64,000 bases of DNA from Alphaproteobacteria bacterium (GTDB lineage Bacteria > Pseudomonadota > Alphaproteobacteria > Bin95), in assembly GCA_020638555.1 (NCBI GenBank), contig JACKII010000001.1, forward strand, positions 1-64,000, written 5' to 3'. The notes below the pieces were generated by a model. It was not told where the DNA came from. It saw nothing but the letters and a program-made list of their open reading frames with translations, and ran no database searches. Shown here one piece after another: positions 37,639-46,298 of this stretch (position 1 is the stretch's first letter; each line of letters begins with the position of its first letter). Position numbers and translations under genes: made by a program.

Positions 37639-39309
37639 ATGGTATCGGACCTGTTGATTGCCGCCGGCGGGGTCGGCCTGTTCCTGGTCGGCATGGTGGT
37701 GCTGACCGACAGCCTCAAGGCATTGGCCGGGGCGTCGTTGCGGCGGCTGCTGACCCGCGTCACCCGCACCCCGTTTTCCGGGGCGCTGGCGGGGGCGCTC
37801 GCGACCGCCGTGGTGCAGTCGTCCAGCGCCACCACGGTCGCGGCCGTGGGCTTTGTCGGCGCCGGCCTGCTGACCTTCCCGCAGGCGGTGGGCGTGATCT
37901 TCGGCGCCAATATCGGCACCACGCTGAAAGGCTGGCTGGTCGCCCTGGTCGGCTTCAAGTTGGACCTGGCGCTCTGGGCCTCGCCGCTGTTGCTGGCCGC
38001 CGCCCTGCTGCGCCTGCTGGGGAACCGGCGGGCGGCGCAACTGGGGTGGAGCCTGGCCGGCCTCTGCATCCTGTTCCTGGGCATCGAGGCGATGAAACAG
38101 GGGCTGGCCGGGTTCGAGGGCCTGGTGACGCCGGCGGACTTTCCCGACGACACCTTGCCGGGACGGCTGCAACTGGTCGGAATCGGCGTGGTCATCACCC
38201 TGGTCACCCAGTCGTCGAGCGCCGGCGTTGCCATGAGCCTGGTGGCCCTGGGCGCCGGCACGGTCTCGCTGCCGCAGGCGGCGGCCATGGTGATCGGCAT
38301 GGACATCGGCACGACGGCCACGGCGCTGCTGGCGACGGTGGGCGGCTCCACCGCCATGCGCCGCACCGGCTATGCCCATGTGGGCTATAATTTATTGACC
38401 GGGGCAATGGCCTTCGCCCTGCTGGAGCCGTTCGCACGCGCGGTGGCGGGCTTCCAGGGCGGCCCCGGCGACGCGCAGCTGGCGCTGGTGGCGTTTCACA
38501 CGGGCTTCAACCTGCTGGGCGTGGCGGTCGCATTGCCCTTTACCCGCCTGTTCGCCCGCGCCATCGTCGCGCTGGTGCCCGAAGGGCGCGACTCCTTCGT
38601 GCAGCGCCTGGACGACAAGCTGCTGAGCGATCCGGCGGCGGCCCTGGACGCGGCGAGCGCCACCGCCCGCGACATGACCGAGGCAACGTTCCGGGCCGTC
38701 GCCGACCTGATCGCCGCACCGCGCCGGCGCGGGCACGCGGACCGGACGCTGGCGAGCGTGGAGGAAGGGCTGGTGGCGCTGAACCGGTTCCAGGACGATA
38801 TCCGCACCGGCATCGCCGAGGCCGGCCTGTTGCGGCGCCATGGCGAGCTGTTGCATGCGCTCGACCATTTGGCGCGCCTGATCCACCGCGCCCGCCAGGC
38901 GGACCGGGTGGAGAGCCTGGCCCGGGAGCCACGCTTGCGGGAGTTGTCGGGTCTGGTCCGCCGGGTCGCGGCGACCGGCGGTGCCAGCCAGCCGTTTGCG
39001 TTCGATCCGGACGAGGCGAACCGGGTACGCCGCCGGCTTCGGGTGGAGCGGGACGGCTATCGCAGCGCCACCATCGCGGCGGCCGTGGCGGACGCCATCA
39101 GTGCGGAGGCAACGCTGGCGCGGCTCGACGGCATTCGCTGGCTGCACCGGGTGAGCTATCACCTCTGGCGCCTGGCCTATCACGTGCCGCGCTCGCTGGT
39201 GGACCCGCCGCCGGAGCCGGAGCCCGAAGACGGGCCAAACGACGACGGGCCAAACGACGACGGGGCAAACGACGACGGGGCAAACGACAACGGGGCGCCG
39301 CCGGCCTGA
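37639..39309 (+). CDS. Na/Pi cotransporter family protein (NptA/YjbB type)
   Basis: 556 residues. The two Na/Pi repeats carry the signature QSSSATT (AVVQSSSATTVAAVGFVGAG) and QSSSAG (LVTQSSSAGVAMSLVALGAG), each followed by a GxxIGTT motif (GANIGTTLKGW; GMDIGTTATALLA). The C-terminal third is a PhoU-like helical cytosolic region. The tail is a run of acidic pentapeptides (DGPND, DGAND) encoded by a 15-bp tandem repeat. Inner membrane; phosphate uptake or export is likely. Confidence 0.9.
   Translation: MVSDLLIAAGGVGLFLVGMVVLTDSLKALAGASLRRLLTRVTRTPFSGALAGALATAVVQSSSATTVAAVGFVGAGLLTFPQAVGVIFGANIGTTLKGWLVALVGFKLDLALWASPLLLAAALLRLLGNRRAAQLGWSLAGLCILFLGIEAMKQGLAGFEGLVTPADFPDDTLPGRLQLVGIGVVITLVTQSSSAGVAMSLVALGAGTVSLPQAAAMVIGMDIGTTATALLATVGGSTAMRRTGYAHVGYNLLTGAMAFALLEPFARAVAGFQGGPGDAQLALVAFHTGFNLLGVAVALPFTRLFARAIVALVPEGRDSFVQRLDDKLLSDPAAALDAASATARDMTEATFRAVADLIAAPRRRGHADRTLASVEEGLVALNRFQDDIRTGIAEAGLLRRHGELLHALDHLARLIHRARQADRVESLAREPRLRELSGLVRRVAATGGASQPFAFDPDEANRVRRRLRVERDGYRSATIAAAVADAISAEATLARLDGIRWLHRVSYHLWRLAYHVPRSLVDPPPEPEPEDGPNDDGPNDDGANDDGANDNGAPPA
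39229..39296 (+). repeat. 15-bp tandem repeat inside the Na/Pi transporter tail
   Basis: GACGGGCCAAACGAC repeated about four times with P-to-A changes (two copies each of DGPND and DGAND), then a partial copy. The in-frame unit allows length change without a frameshift. Confidence 0.9.
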
Positions 39310-39315
39310 ACCGGA

Positions 39316-39334
39316 GGCCGGCACAAGACCGGCC
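39316..39334. terminator. Stem-loop between convergent genes
   Basis: GGCCGG-CACAAGA-CCGGCC hairpin between the plus-strand Na/Pi transporter and minus-strand speE. There is no T-run on either side, so it is a weak bidirectional terminator candidate. Confidence 0.35.
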
Positions 39335-39344
39335 GCGGCCGGGT

Positions 39345-40199
39345 TCAGGCGTCGCCGATCAGCTTGCGCATATAGTTCGGCAGGGCGAACGCGGCGACGT
39401 GGATGTCGGGATTGTAGTATTGCGGGTCGATGCCGAGCGCGTCGAAACGGGCCTGGATCGTCTCCGCGCCTTGCCGGCGCAGGTCCGGATTGTCCGTCGC
39501 CCAGCCCAGCGCCATGAAGCCCAGCGCATAGGTCGGGCACGAGATGACATAGGCGCTGCCATCGGCGAACAGCGAGCGGAAATGCCCGACCGAGCTTTTC
39601 AGCTCGTCGCCCTGGACGAACGGCACGCCGTTCTGGGTCACCAGCACGCCGCCCGGATGGAGGCAGCGCTTGCAGTCGGCATAGAATTCGCGCGTGAACA
39701 GCACCGCGCCCGGCCCGATCGGATCGGTGGAATCCACCAGGATCGCGTCATAGCGCTGGTCGGTCTCGGCCACGAATTTCGCGCCGTCGCCGATGATCAG
39801 CTCGGTGCGCGGGTCGTCATAGGCCCGGCCGCAAATGCTGGAGAGATGCTCGCGCGCCACCCGGACGACGCCGCCGTCCAGTTCGACCTCGGTCACGTGC
39901 TCGACCGGGTGTTTCAGCACCTCTTCGAGCAGGCCGCCGTCGCCGCCGCCGATGATGAGCACGCGCCGGGCATTGCCGAGCGCCAGCAGCGGCACGTGCG
40001 CGAACATCTCGTGATAGACGAACTCGTCGCCTTCGGTGGTCTGGACAATGCCGTCCAGGGTCATGATCCGGCCGAACTTCTTGTTCCGCAGGATCTTGAT
40101 GTCCTGGAATTCGGTCTTGCCCTCGTACAACACCTCGGCGATTTCGAGGCGCTGCCCGACACCGTCGTGCAGCACCTCGTCAAACCAGATGGAGCTCAA
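39345..40199 (-). CDS. speE: Spermidine synthase (polyamine aminopropyltransferase)
   Basis: 284 residues. It transfers aminopropyl from decarboxylated SAM to putrescine. Motifs: GIVQTTEGDEFVYHEMFAHV, IIGGGDGGLLEEVLKH, VELDGGVVRVAREHL, ILVDSTDPIGPG and VLVTQNGVPFV. The start is a TTG in a TTGA overlap with the speD stop; no ATG fits. Together with speD it makes a two-gene polyamine operon, as is common in bacteria. Confidence 0.94.
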   Translation of the reverse strand: MSSIWFDEVLHDGVGQRLEIAEVLYEGKTEFQDIKILRNKKFGRIMTLDGIVQTTEGDEFVYHEMFAHVPLLALGNARRVLIIGGGDGGLLEEVLKHPVEHVTEVELDGGVVRVAREHLSSICGRAYDDPRTELIIGDGAKFVAETDQRYDAILVDSTDPIGPGAVLFTREFYADCKRCLHPGGVLVTQNGVPFVQGDELKSSVGHFRSLFADGSAYVISCPTYALGFMALGWATDNPDLRRQGAETIQARFDALGIDPQYYNPDIHVAAFALPNYMRKLIGDA

Positions 40200-40780
40200 C
40201 GGGCCGGACCGTCCAGTTGCAGGCCGCGGCGATGCTCGGTCAGGTGCACGGCACCCGGCGCGAACGCCTTTTTCAGCACCGGAATGGCCTTGTAGGGGTT
40301 GCAGTCGCCGCACATGAAAATGTCCAGCGCCGCGAAGTCCCGCTCGGGCCAGGTGTGGATGCTGATATGGCTTTCGGACAGCACGACCACGCCGGAAATG
40401 CCGCCATTCGGCTGGAAGTGGTGCAGGTCGACGTTCAGGATCGTCGCCCCGGCCACGGTCGCCGACTCGCGCAGCGCGGCTTCCACCGTCTCCAGATCGT
40501 CGAGCCGGCTGGCGCCGGACAGGTCGATCAGCAGATGGGTGCCGGCATATTCCAGGCCGTCTTTCTTGACGAAGAAGTCGAGACGGTCGTCCTCGACGGG
40601 CGCGACGTAGGCCGTCGCGCCGGTGGTATGGCTTCGGCCCGCCTTGTTGCGATCCTCGCAATGCGGATCGACAACCCGAACGGCTTCGTGCTCTTCAGGC
40701 TGTAAGGCGGACGAGAAGTCGTTCGACGTCTCGTACCCCGCGACAACAGCCAGCTCTGCGAAAGTGCGATTATCGTCCAT
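40196..40780 (-). CDS. speD: S-adenosylmethionine decarboxylase proenzyme
   Basis: 194 residues, class 1B prokaryotic type extended at the N-terminus by ~60 residues. Self-cleavage should create the pyruvoyl group at Ser137 in VVVLSESHISIHTWPE; His142 and Cys157 (IFMCGDCNPYKA) are the usual partners. It supplies decarboxylated SAM to the downstream speE. A longer in-frame start upstream lacks similarity, so the ATG at 40780 is used. Confidence 0.93.
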   Translation of the reverse strand: MDDNRTFAELAVVAGYETSNDFSSALQPEEHEAVRVVDPHCEDRNKAGRSHTTGATAYVAPVEDDRLDFFVKKDGLEYAGTHLLIDLSGASRLDDLETVEAALRESATVAGATILNVDLHHFQPNGGISGVVVLSESHISIHTWPERDFAALDIFMCGDCNPYKAIPVLKKAFAPGAVHLTEHRRGLQLDGPAR

Positions 40781-41030
40781 CGCAAGACTCCCGTAAAACC
40801 GGTATTGGGGGGTGGTGGGAAAGGCGCGCCTTATGACGGATCGAAGGGGGCGGCGCAAGAGAAAATTTCGAAAAATCCGTCCGATCCGACTTTTTGACCA
40901 TAAGCGACCGGCCCGAGCCCCTAAGTGGGGGCCACATCGCCGCCGTGCAATGGGTCCATGCCGACGCCCGCCCGCGGCGACGCCCTGCCAAAAGGCACCG
41001 CTGCCGGCGGGTTTTGCCCGGAAACCGGGC

Positions 41031-42806
41031 TCAGAACGCGTCCGGGCCCATGGCGGCGACCAGCGCGCCGCCCGTGGTAATCGGTCGCTCCATGGCGATG
41101 CCTTCGGGGATGAGCTGTTCGGCAAAGAAACGCGCCACCTGCCGCTTCTGCACCGCAAAGGCATCGTCGCGGCCGACGGTGGCCAGCGCCGCCTTCGCCA
41201 TCAGCCAGCCGCCGACCACATAGCCGGCCAGCCGCAGATAGCTGGTGGCGCCGGCCAGCGCCTCGCCCGGCTGCTGGCCCAGATGGCCGACCATCCAGGT
41301 CGTGGTGCGCTCCAGGCTGGCGAGGCCGTCGGCCAGCGGCTCGATCAGGGCGGCCAGGTCGGCGTCATCCTGGCGGCGCAGATCCTCCAGCGTCGCGGCG
41401 ATCTCGGCGGCCAGTGCCGCCATGGCCTCGCCGCCGTCGCGGCCCAGCTTGCGGCCGACCAGGTCGATGGCCTGAATGCCGTTCGTGCCCTCGTAGATGG
41501 CCGAGATGCGGGCGTCGCGATAATGCTGGGCCGCGCCGGTCTCCTCGATATAGCCCATGCCGCCATGCACCTGCACGTTGGTGGAGGCGGCCTCGACGCC
41601 CACATCCGTGCTCCAGCCCTTGACGATGGGGATCAGCAGGTCGACCCGGCGCTGCGCCGCCTTGCGCGCGTCGGCGTCGGTCAGGCGGTGGGCCAGGTCC
41701 AGGCCGGCGGCGGCGGTGTAGGCCAGCGCGCGCATGGCCTCCACCTGGGCGCGCATGCGCAGCAGCATGCGGCGCACGTCCGGGTGGTGGATGATGGTCA
41801 CGGCCGCGCCGCCGCCGCCCACGGCATCGCGCATCTGCACCCGGTCCTTGGCATAGGCCACGGCCTGCTGGTAGGCGCGCTCGGCCACCGACAGGCCTTG
41901 CAGGCCGACGCCGAGGCGGGCGTTGTTCATCATGGTGAACATGTATTCGATGCCGCGGCATTCCTCGCCGATCAGATAGCCGACCGCGCCCTCGTTCTCG
42001 CCATAGAGCATGACGGCGGTGGGCGAGGCGTGGATGCCCATCTTGTGCTCCAGCGAGCCGGCGCGCAGGTCGTTGCGCTGCCCGGGCGAGCCGTCGGCGT
42101 TCACCAGGAATTTCGGCACGATGAACAGGCTGATGCCCTTGATCCCGGCCGGCGCGCCCTCGGTCCGGGCCAGGACCAGATGGACGATGTTCTCCGCCAT
42201 CTCGTGGTCGCCATAGGAGATGAAGATTTTCTGGCCACTGATGCGGTAATGGTCGCCGTCCTTCACCGCCCTGGTGCGCAGCGCGCCCACGTCGGAGCCC
42301 GCCTGCGGCTCGGTCAGGTTCATGGTGCCGGTCCAGCGGCCGGTGATCATGTTTTCCAGATAGGTGTCTTTCTGCTCGGCCGAGCCGTGCGCCGCCAGCA
42401 GTTCGACCGCACCCTGGGTCAGCAGCGGGCCGAGGGAGAAGCCGAGATTGGCCGAGCCCCAGATTTCGTTCAGCGCGGTGCCGACCAGCCAGGGCAGGCC
42501 CTGGCCGCCGCGCTCCGGATCGAACACCGGCCCGTTCCAGCCGCCCTCGACATAGGCCTTGTAGGCCTCCGGGAAGCCGTCCGGCATGCGCACGACGCCG
42601 TTTTCCAGGCGCGCGCCCTGCTGGTCGCCGACGCGGGAGAGCGGCGCCAGCACGCCGCTGGCAAACTTGTCGGCCTCGTCCAGGACCGCGTCGACCAGGT
42701 CGGGGCTCAGATCCTCGAAACCCGGCAGGGCCAGAACACCGTCCAGGCCGGCGACCTGGGCGAGGGCGAAACGGATATCGGCGAGGGGGGCTGCGTAGTC
42801 AGACAT
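41031..42806 (-). CDS. Acyl-CoA dehydrogenase, long C-terminal-domain type (DmdC-like)
   Basis: 591 residues, larger than standard acyl-CoA dehydrogenases because of the extra C-terminal helical domain of the FadE-like/DmdC group. Visible: LTEPQAGSDVGALRTRAVKD (FAD/acyl site), ISYGDHEMAENIVHLVLART, GGMGYIEETGAAQHYRDARI and YEGTNGIQAIDLVGRKL with the catalytic region. It oxidises acyl-CoA to enoyl-CoA with FAD. Members include methylmercaptopropionyl-CoA dehydrogenase; this cannot be told from sequence alone. The region between it and speD (250 bp) holds no gene. Confidence 0.9.
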   Translation of the reverse strand: MSDYAAPLADIRFALAQVAGLDGVLALPGFEDLSPDLVDAVLDEADKFASGVLAPLSRVGDQQGARLENGVVRMPDGFPEAYKAYVEGGWNGPVFDPERGGQGLPWLVGTALNEIWGSANLGFSLGPLLTQGAVELLAAHGSAEQKDTYLENMITGRWTGTMNLTEPQAGSDVGALRTRAVKDGDHYRISGQKIFISYGDHEMAENIVHLVLARTEGAPAGIKGISLFIVPKFLVNADGSPGQRNDLRAGSLEHKMGIHASPTAVMLYGENEGAVGYLIGEECRGIEYMFTMMNNARLGVGLQGLSVAERAYQQAVAYAKDRVQMRDAVGGGGAAVTIIHHPDVRRMLLRMRAQVEAMRALAYTAAAGLDLAHRLTDADARKAAQRRVDLLIPIVKGWSTDVGVEAASTNVQVHGGMGYIEETGAAQHYRDARISAIYEGTNGIQAIDLVGRKLGRDGGEAMAALAAEIAATLEDLRRQDDADLAALIEPLADGLASLERTTTWMVGHLGQQPGEALAGATSYLRLAGYVVGGWLMAKAALATVGRDDAFAVQKRQVARFFAEQLIPEGIAMERPITTGGALVAAMGPDAF

Positions 42807-42940
42807 GGCCGGACCTGTGGATGGTTGCCGTGAAAAAAGCTTCAGGACCGCTATTTAGATCACGTCGGTATGCCATCCAATAACGCTTTTGATTGACCGG
42901 AGCGATTCGCCCGATATTTTAGGGGCCATCATGCCATCGA

Positions 42941-43159
42941 CCCCTGCGGGAGAGCCTGGCCGGCCGCAATGCCGGGCAGCGCCGAAGGAGCAACCGGCCC
43001 CGGAAACTCTCAGGTACCGAGGACCGCAGAGCGAGGCAACTCTGGAAAGTGGGCTGGCTTCGTCGAAGCCATCTCCGCCGAAGAAGTAAGCGACGGGCGG
43101 CCGCTGTCAGGGCGGCGCCGGCGTGAATCTTTCAGGCGCCCGGGACAGAGCGGGGAGGG
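42941..43159 (+). ncRNA. Tandem glycine riboswitch
   Basis: Two adjacent aptamers before gcvT. Aptamer 1 has GCGGGAGAGCC, GCGCCGAAGGAGCAA and GGAAACTCTCAGGTACCGAG then GGCAACTCTGGAAAG. Aptamer 2 has TCTCCGCCGAAGAAGTAAGC, GTGAATCTTTCAGGCGCC and GGACAGAGCGGGGAGG. These are conserved segments of the gcvT-type tandem riboswitch, which turns on glycine cleavage genes when glycine is high. The gcvT ATG is 50 bp downstream. Confidence 0.93.
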
Positions 43160-43209
43160 TTCGAGCCCAGGGTTCGGACGCCACCAACCCGAGTCCGAAG
43201 GCCCAGACC

Positions 43210-44352
43210 ATGGCAGACGCAACCCCCGATACCCCGCTGGCCGATACTCCGTTGGCCGAAACGCCGCTCGCCGCCCTGCATGCGCGCCTTGGCGGCAAAA
43301 TGGTGCCGTTCGCCGGCTATTCGATGCCGGTGCAGTACAGACTGGGCATTCTGAAAGAGCACCAGCACACCCGCGCCGCCGCCGGCCTGTTCGACGTCTC
43401 GCACATGGGCCAGGCGAGCCTCAGCGGCCCCGGTGCTGCCGATTTCCTGGAATCGCTCTGCCCCGGCGACATTGCCGGGCTGGAAGCCGGCCGGATGCGC
43501 TACAGCGTGCTGTTGAACGCCGAAGGCGGCATTCTCGACGACCTGATGGTGCTGCGCCTCGCCGACAACGCCTTCCATCTGGTGGTGAACGCCGCCTGCA
43601 AGGCCGAGGATTTCGCCCACATCGCGGCGCACCTGCCGGCGGGCCTGACCTTCACGCCGCGGCCGGAGCTGGCGCTGGTGGCGTTGCAGGGGCCAGAGGC
43701 GGCGGCGACGCTGGCGACGCTCGCCCCCGGCGTCGAGCGGCTGGACTTCATGCAGAGCGCCCACGCCTCCATCGACGGCATCGACACGCTCGTCACCCGC
43801 TCCGGCTATACCGGCGAGGACGGCTATGAGTTGTCCTGCGCCAACGGCGATGTCGAACGCCTGGCGGAGCGGCTGCTGGCGTTCGAGGCGGTGGAGCCCA
43901 TCGGCCTCGGTGCGCGCGACTCGCTCAGGCTGGAGGCGGGGCTCTGCCTCTACGGCCACGACATCGACACCACCACCTCGCCCATCGAGGCCGGGCTGAT
44001 CTGGATCATCCCGAAGGCCCGGCGCGGCGCCGAGGCCGGCTATCCGGGCGCCGCCCGCATCGCGGGCGAGATCGCGGACGGCGTCGGCCGCCGTCGCGTC
44101 GGCATCCGGCCGGAAGGCCGCGCGATCGCGCGCGAGGGCGCGGCGATCCTGTCGCCCGACGGCGAGCGCATCGGCGTCGTCACCTCCGGCGGTTTCGGCC
44201 CCAGCGCGGACGGCCCGGTCGCCATGGGCTATGTGCCGCCGGCGCACGCCAGGGCGGGCTCGCCGCTGCTGCTGGAGGTGCGCGGCAAGCGGCACCCGGC
44301 AGCGGTGGTGAAACTGCCCTTCGTCCCGCACCGCTATTATCGCGGCCAGTAA
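43210..44352 (+). CDS. gcvT: Glycine cleavage system T protein (aminomethyltransferase)
   Basis: 380 residues. It moves the methylene group from lipoyl-GcvH to tetrahydrofolate and frees ammonia. Visible: KMVPFAGYSMPVQYRLGILK, FDVSHMGQASLSGPGA, TRSGYTGEDGYELSC and LGARDSLRLEAGLCLYGHDI. The ATG at 43210 is chosen because upstream in-frame codons run into the riboswitch; the first 15 residues contain a short TPLA repeat (DTPLADTPLAETPLA). First gene of the gcv operon. Confidence 0.96.
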   Translation: MADATPDTPLADTPLAETPLAALHARLGGKMVPFAGYSMPVQYRLGILKEHQHTRAAAGLFDVSHMGQASLSGPGAADFLESLCPGDIAGLEAGRMRYSVLLNAEGGILDDLMVLRLADNAFHLVVNAACKAEDFAHIAAHLPAGLTFTPRPELALVALQGPEAAATLATLAPGVERLDFMQSAHASIDGIDTLVTRSGYTGEDGYELSCANGDVERLAERLLAFEAVEPIGLGARDSLRLEAGLCLYGHDIDTTTSPIEAGLIWIIPKARRGAEAGYPGAARIAGEIADGVGRRRVGIRPEGRAIAREGAAILSPDGERIGVVTSGGFGPSADGPVAMGYVPPAHARAGSPLLLEVRGKRHPAAVVKLPFVPHRYYRGQ

Positions 44353-44414
44353 CCTATCACGGCCAGTAAGCGCCGCCGTCCCCAACAGAGAGCCTTCCCC
44401 AGGAGACCGAAACC

Positions 44415-44795
44415 ATGGCCAACGAACGTTACACCGAAGAGCACGAATGGGTCCGCATCGAGGGCAATGTCGCCGTCTGCGGGATTTCCGACTACGCGCA
44501 GGAGCAGTTGGGCGACGTCGTGTTCGTCGAACTGCCGGAAATCGGCCGCGTCGTCTCGGCCAAGGACGAGATCGCGGTGGTCGAGTCGGTGAAGGCCGCG
44601 AGCGACATCTACGCGCCCGTCTCGGGCGAGGTGGTGGCCGTCAATTCCGCGGTCGAGGACGACCCGGAAACCGTCAACCGCGATGCGCTGGGCAAGGGCT
44701 GGCTGTTCAAGATCAAGCTCGCCGACAGCGGCGAGGCCGACAGCCTGATGGACGAATCCTCCTACGAGGACTTCATCGCCGGCCTGGAAGACTAG
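44415..44795 (+). CDS. gcvH: Glycine cleavage system H protein
   Basis: 126 residues; the lipoyl carrier between P, T and L proteins. The lipoylated lysine is Lys60 in VVESVKAASDIYAPVSGEV. The N-terminal YTEEHEWVRIEGNVAVCGIS and C-terminal LMDESSYEDFIAGLE are typical. A clear AGGAGACC site precedes the ATG. Confidence 0.97.
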   Translation: MANERYTEEHEWVRIEGNVAVCGISDYAQEQLGDVVFVELPEIGRVVSAKDEIAVVESVKAASDIYAPVSGEVVAVNSAVEDDPETVNRDALGKGWLFKIKLADSGEADSLMDESSYEDFIAGLED

Positions 44796-44816
44796 AGCGA
44801 ACCGCACCGCCACGCT

Positions 44817-44911
44817 TCACCCCGAGTAGGGCCGTAGAGGCCCGTATCGAGGGGCGTGACCGGTCCCGCCACTGACCCCTCGATACGCCGCTCCGCGGCT
44901 ACTCGGGATGA
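44817..44911. repeat. REP-like palindromic repeat between gcvH and gcvPA
   Basis: Nested inverted repeats. Outer arms TCACCCCGAGTAG (44817-44829) and CTACTCGGGATGA (44899-44911); inner arms CGTATCGAGGGG (44843-44854) and CCCCTCGATACG (44876-44887). It resembles dispersed bacterial intergenic palindromes. It sits inside the operon and could cap or attenuate the transcript. Confidence 0.75.
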
Positions 44912-44942
44912 GAGAAGCCAAAGGTACGAGGTTAGAACGTCC

Positions 44943-46298
44943 ATGCGCTACCTTCCCCTCACCCAACAGGATCGCGAGGCGATGCTGGCAACCGTCGGTG
45001 CGGCCAGCATCGACGACCTGTTTTGCGACGTGCCGGCCGAAGCCCGGCTCGACGGCCTGCTCGACCTGCCCCGCCATGCCGGCGAAATGGCGGTCGAACG
45101 CCACCTCTCCCGTCTGGCGATGCAGAACCACGCCGCCGGCGAGGGGCCGTGCTTTCTCGGCGCCGGCGCCTATCGCCATCATGTGCCGGCCAGCGTCGAC
45201 TATCTGATCCAGCGCGGCGAGTTCCTGACCGCCTACACCCCCTACCAGCCGGAAATCGCCCAGGGCACATTGCAGGTGCTGTTCGAGTTTCAGACCCAGG
45301 TGGCGCTGCTGACCGGCATGGAGGTGGCGAACGCCTCCATGTATGACGGCGCCACCTCGTGCGCCGAGGCGGTGATGATGGCCGCCCGGGTGACGCGGCG
45401 GCACAAGGCGCTGCTCTCCGGCAACCTGCACCCGCATTATCGCGACGTGACCGAGACGCTCTGCCGGATGACCGACTTCCCGATCGCCGAGACGGCGCCG
45501 ACCGTCGCCGGTGCGGATGTCGACGCACTGGCCGCCGCCGTCGACGACACGGTCGGCTGCGTCGTGGTGCAGTATCCGGACGCCTTCGGCCACATCGCCG
45601 ACCTGACCCCGCTGGCCGAGGCCTGCCACGCCGCCGGCGCGCTGATGGTGGTGGTCTGCACCGAGGTCGTGGCGCTCGGCGCGCTGACGCCGCCGGGGGC
45701 GATGGGCGCCGACATCGTCGTCGGCGAGGGCCAGGGCATCGGCAACGCCCTGAATTTCGGCGGCCCCTATCTGGGCCTGTTCGCGACGCGGAGCAAGCTG
45801 GTGCGCCAGATGCCGGGCCGGGTCTGCGGCGAGACCGTGGATGCCGACGGCCAGCGCGGCTATGTGCTGACGCTCTCGACCCGCGAGCAGCACATCCGGC
45901 GCGAGAAGGCGACCAGCAATATCTGCACCAATTCCGGCCTCTGTGCGCTGGCGTTTTCGATCCACCTGTCGCTGCTGGGCGAGGCGGGGCTGCACCGCCT
46001 GGCGGCCTGGAACCATGCGACGGCGGTGCAGACCGCCGAACGCCTGGCCCGGGTGCCGGGGGTGGAGGTGCTGAACCCCGCCTTTTTCAACGAATTCGCG
46101 GTGCGGCTGCCGCAACCGGCCGCGCCCGTGGTCGATGCGCTGGCGGAACAGGGCCTCCTGGCCGGCGTGCCCGCCTCGCGGCTCTACCCCGACCGGCCGG
46201 AACTGGCGGACGTGCTGCTGGTGGCGGCGACCGAGACGGTGGAGCCCGAGGATATCGAGGCGCTCGCCCTCGCACTGACCAAGGAGCTGGCGGCATGA
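44943..46298 (+). CDS. gcvPA: Glycine dehydrogenase (decarboxylating) subunit 1
   Basis: 451 residues; N-terminal half of the split P protein. It carries the standard opening ([19 protein letters not shown]), [40 protein letters not shown] and [20 protein letters not shown]. The ATG at 44943 is chosen because the frame upstream is in the palindromic repeat. Together with subunit 2 it decarboxylates glycine and loads GcvH. It overlaps gcvPB by ATGA. Confidence 0.95.
   Translation: MRYLPLTQQDREAMLATVGAASIDDLFCDVPAEARLDGLLDLPRHAGEMAVERHLSRLAMQNHAAGEGPCFLGAGAYRHHVPASVDYLIQRGEFLTAYTPYQPEIAQGTLQVLFEFQTQVALLTGMEVANASMYDGATSCAEAVMMAARVTRRHKALLSGNLHPHYRDVTETLCRMTDFPIAETAPTVAGADVDALAAAVDDTVGCVVVQYPDAFGHIADLTPLAEACHAAGALMVVVCTEVVALGALTPPGAMGADIVVGEGQGIGNALNFGGPYLGLFATRSKLVRQMPGRVCGETVDADGQRGYVLTLSTREQHIRREKATSNICTNSGLCALAFSIHLSLLGEAGLHRLAAWNHATAVQTAERLARVPGVEVLNPAFFNEFAVRLPQPAAPVVDALAEQGLLAGVPASRLYPDRPELADVLLVAATETVEPEDIEALALALTKELAA

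Noticed and set aside
35967..38366. Minus-strand open frame of ~800 codons under MFS and Na/Pi genes
   Set aside because: Spans two real genes on the other strand; composition typical of antisense GC-rich frames.
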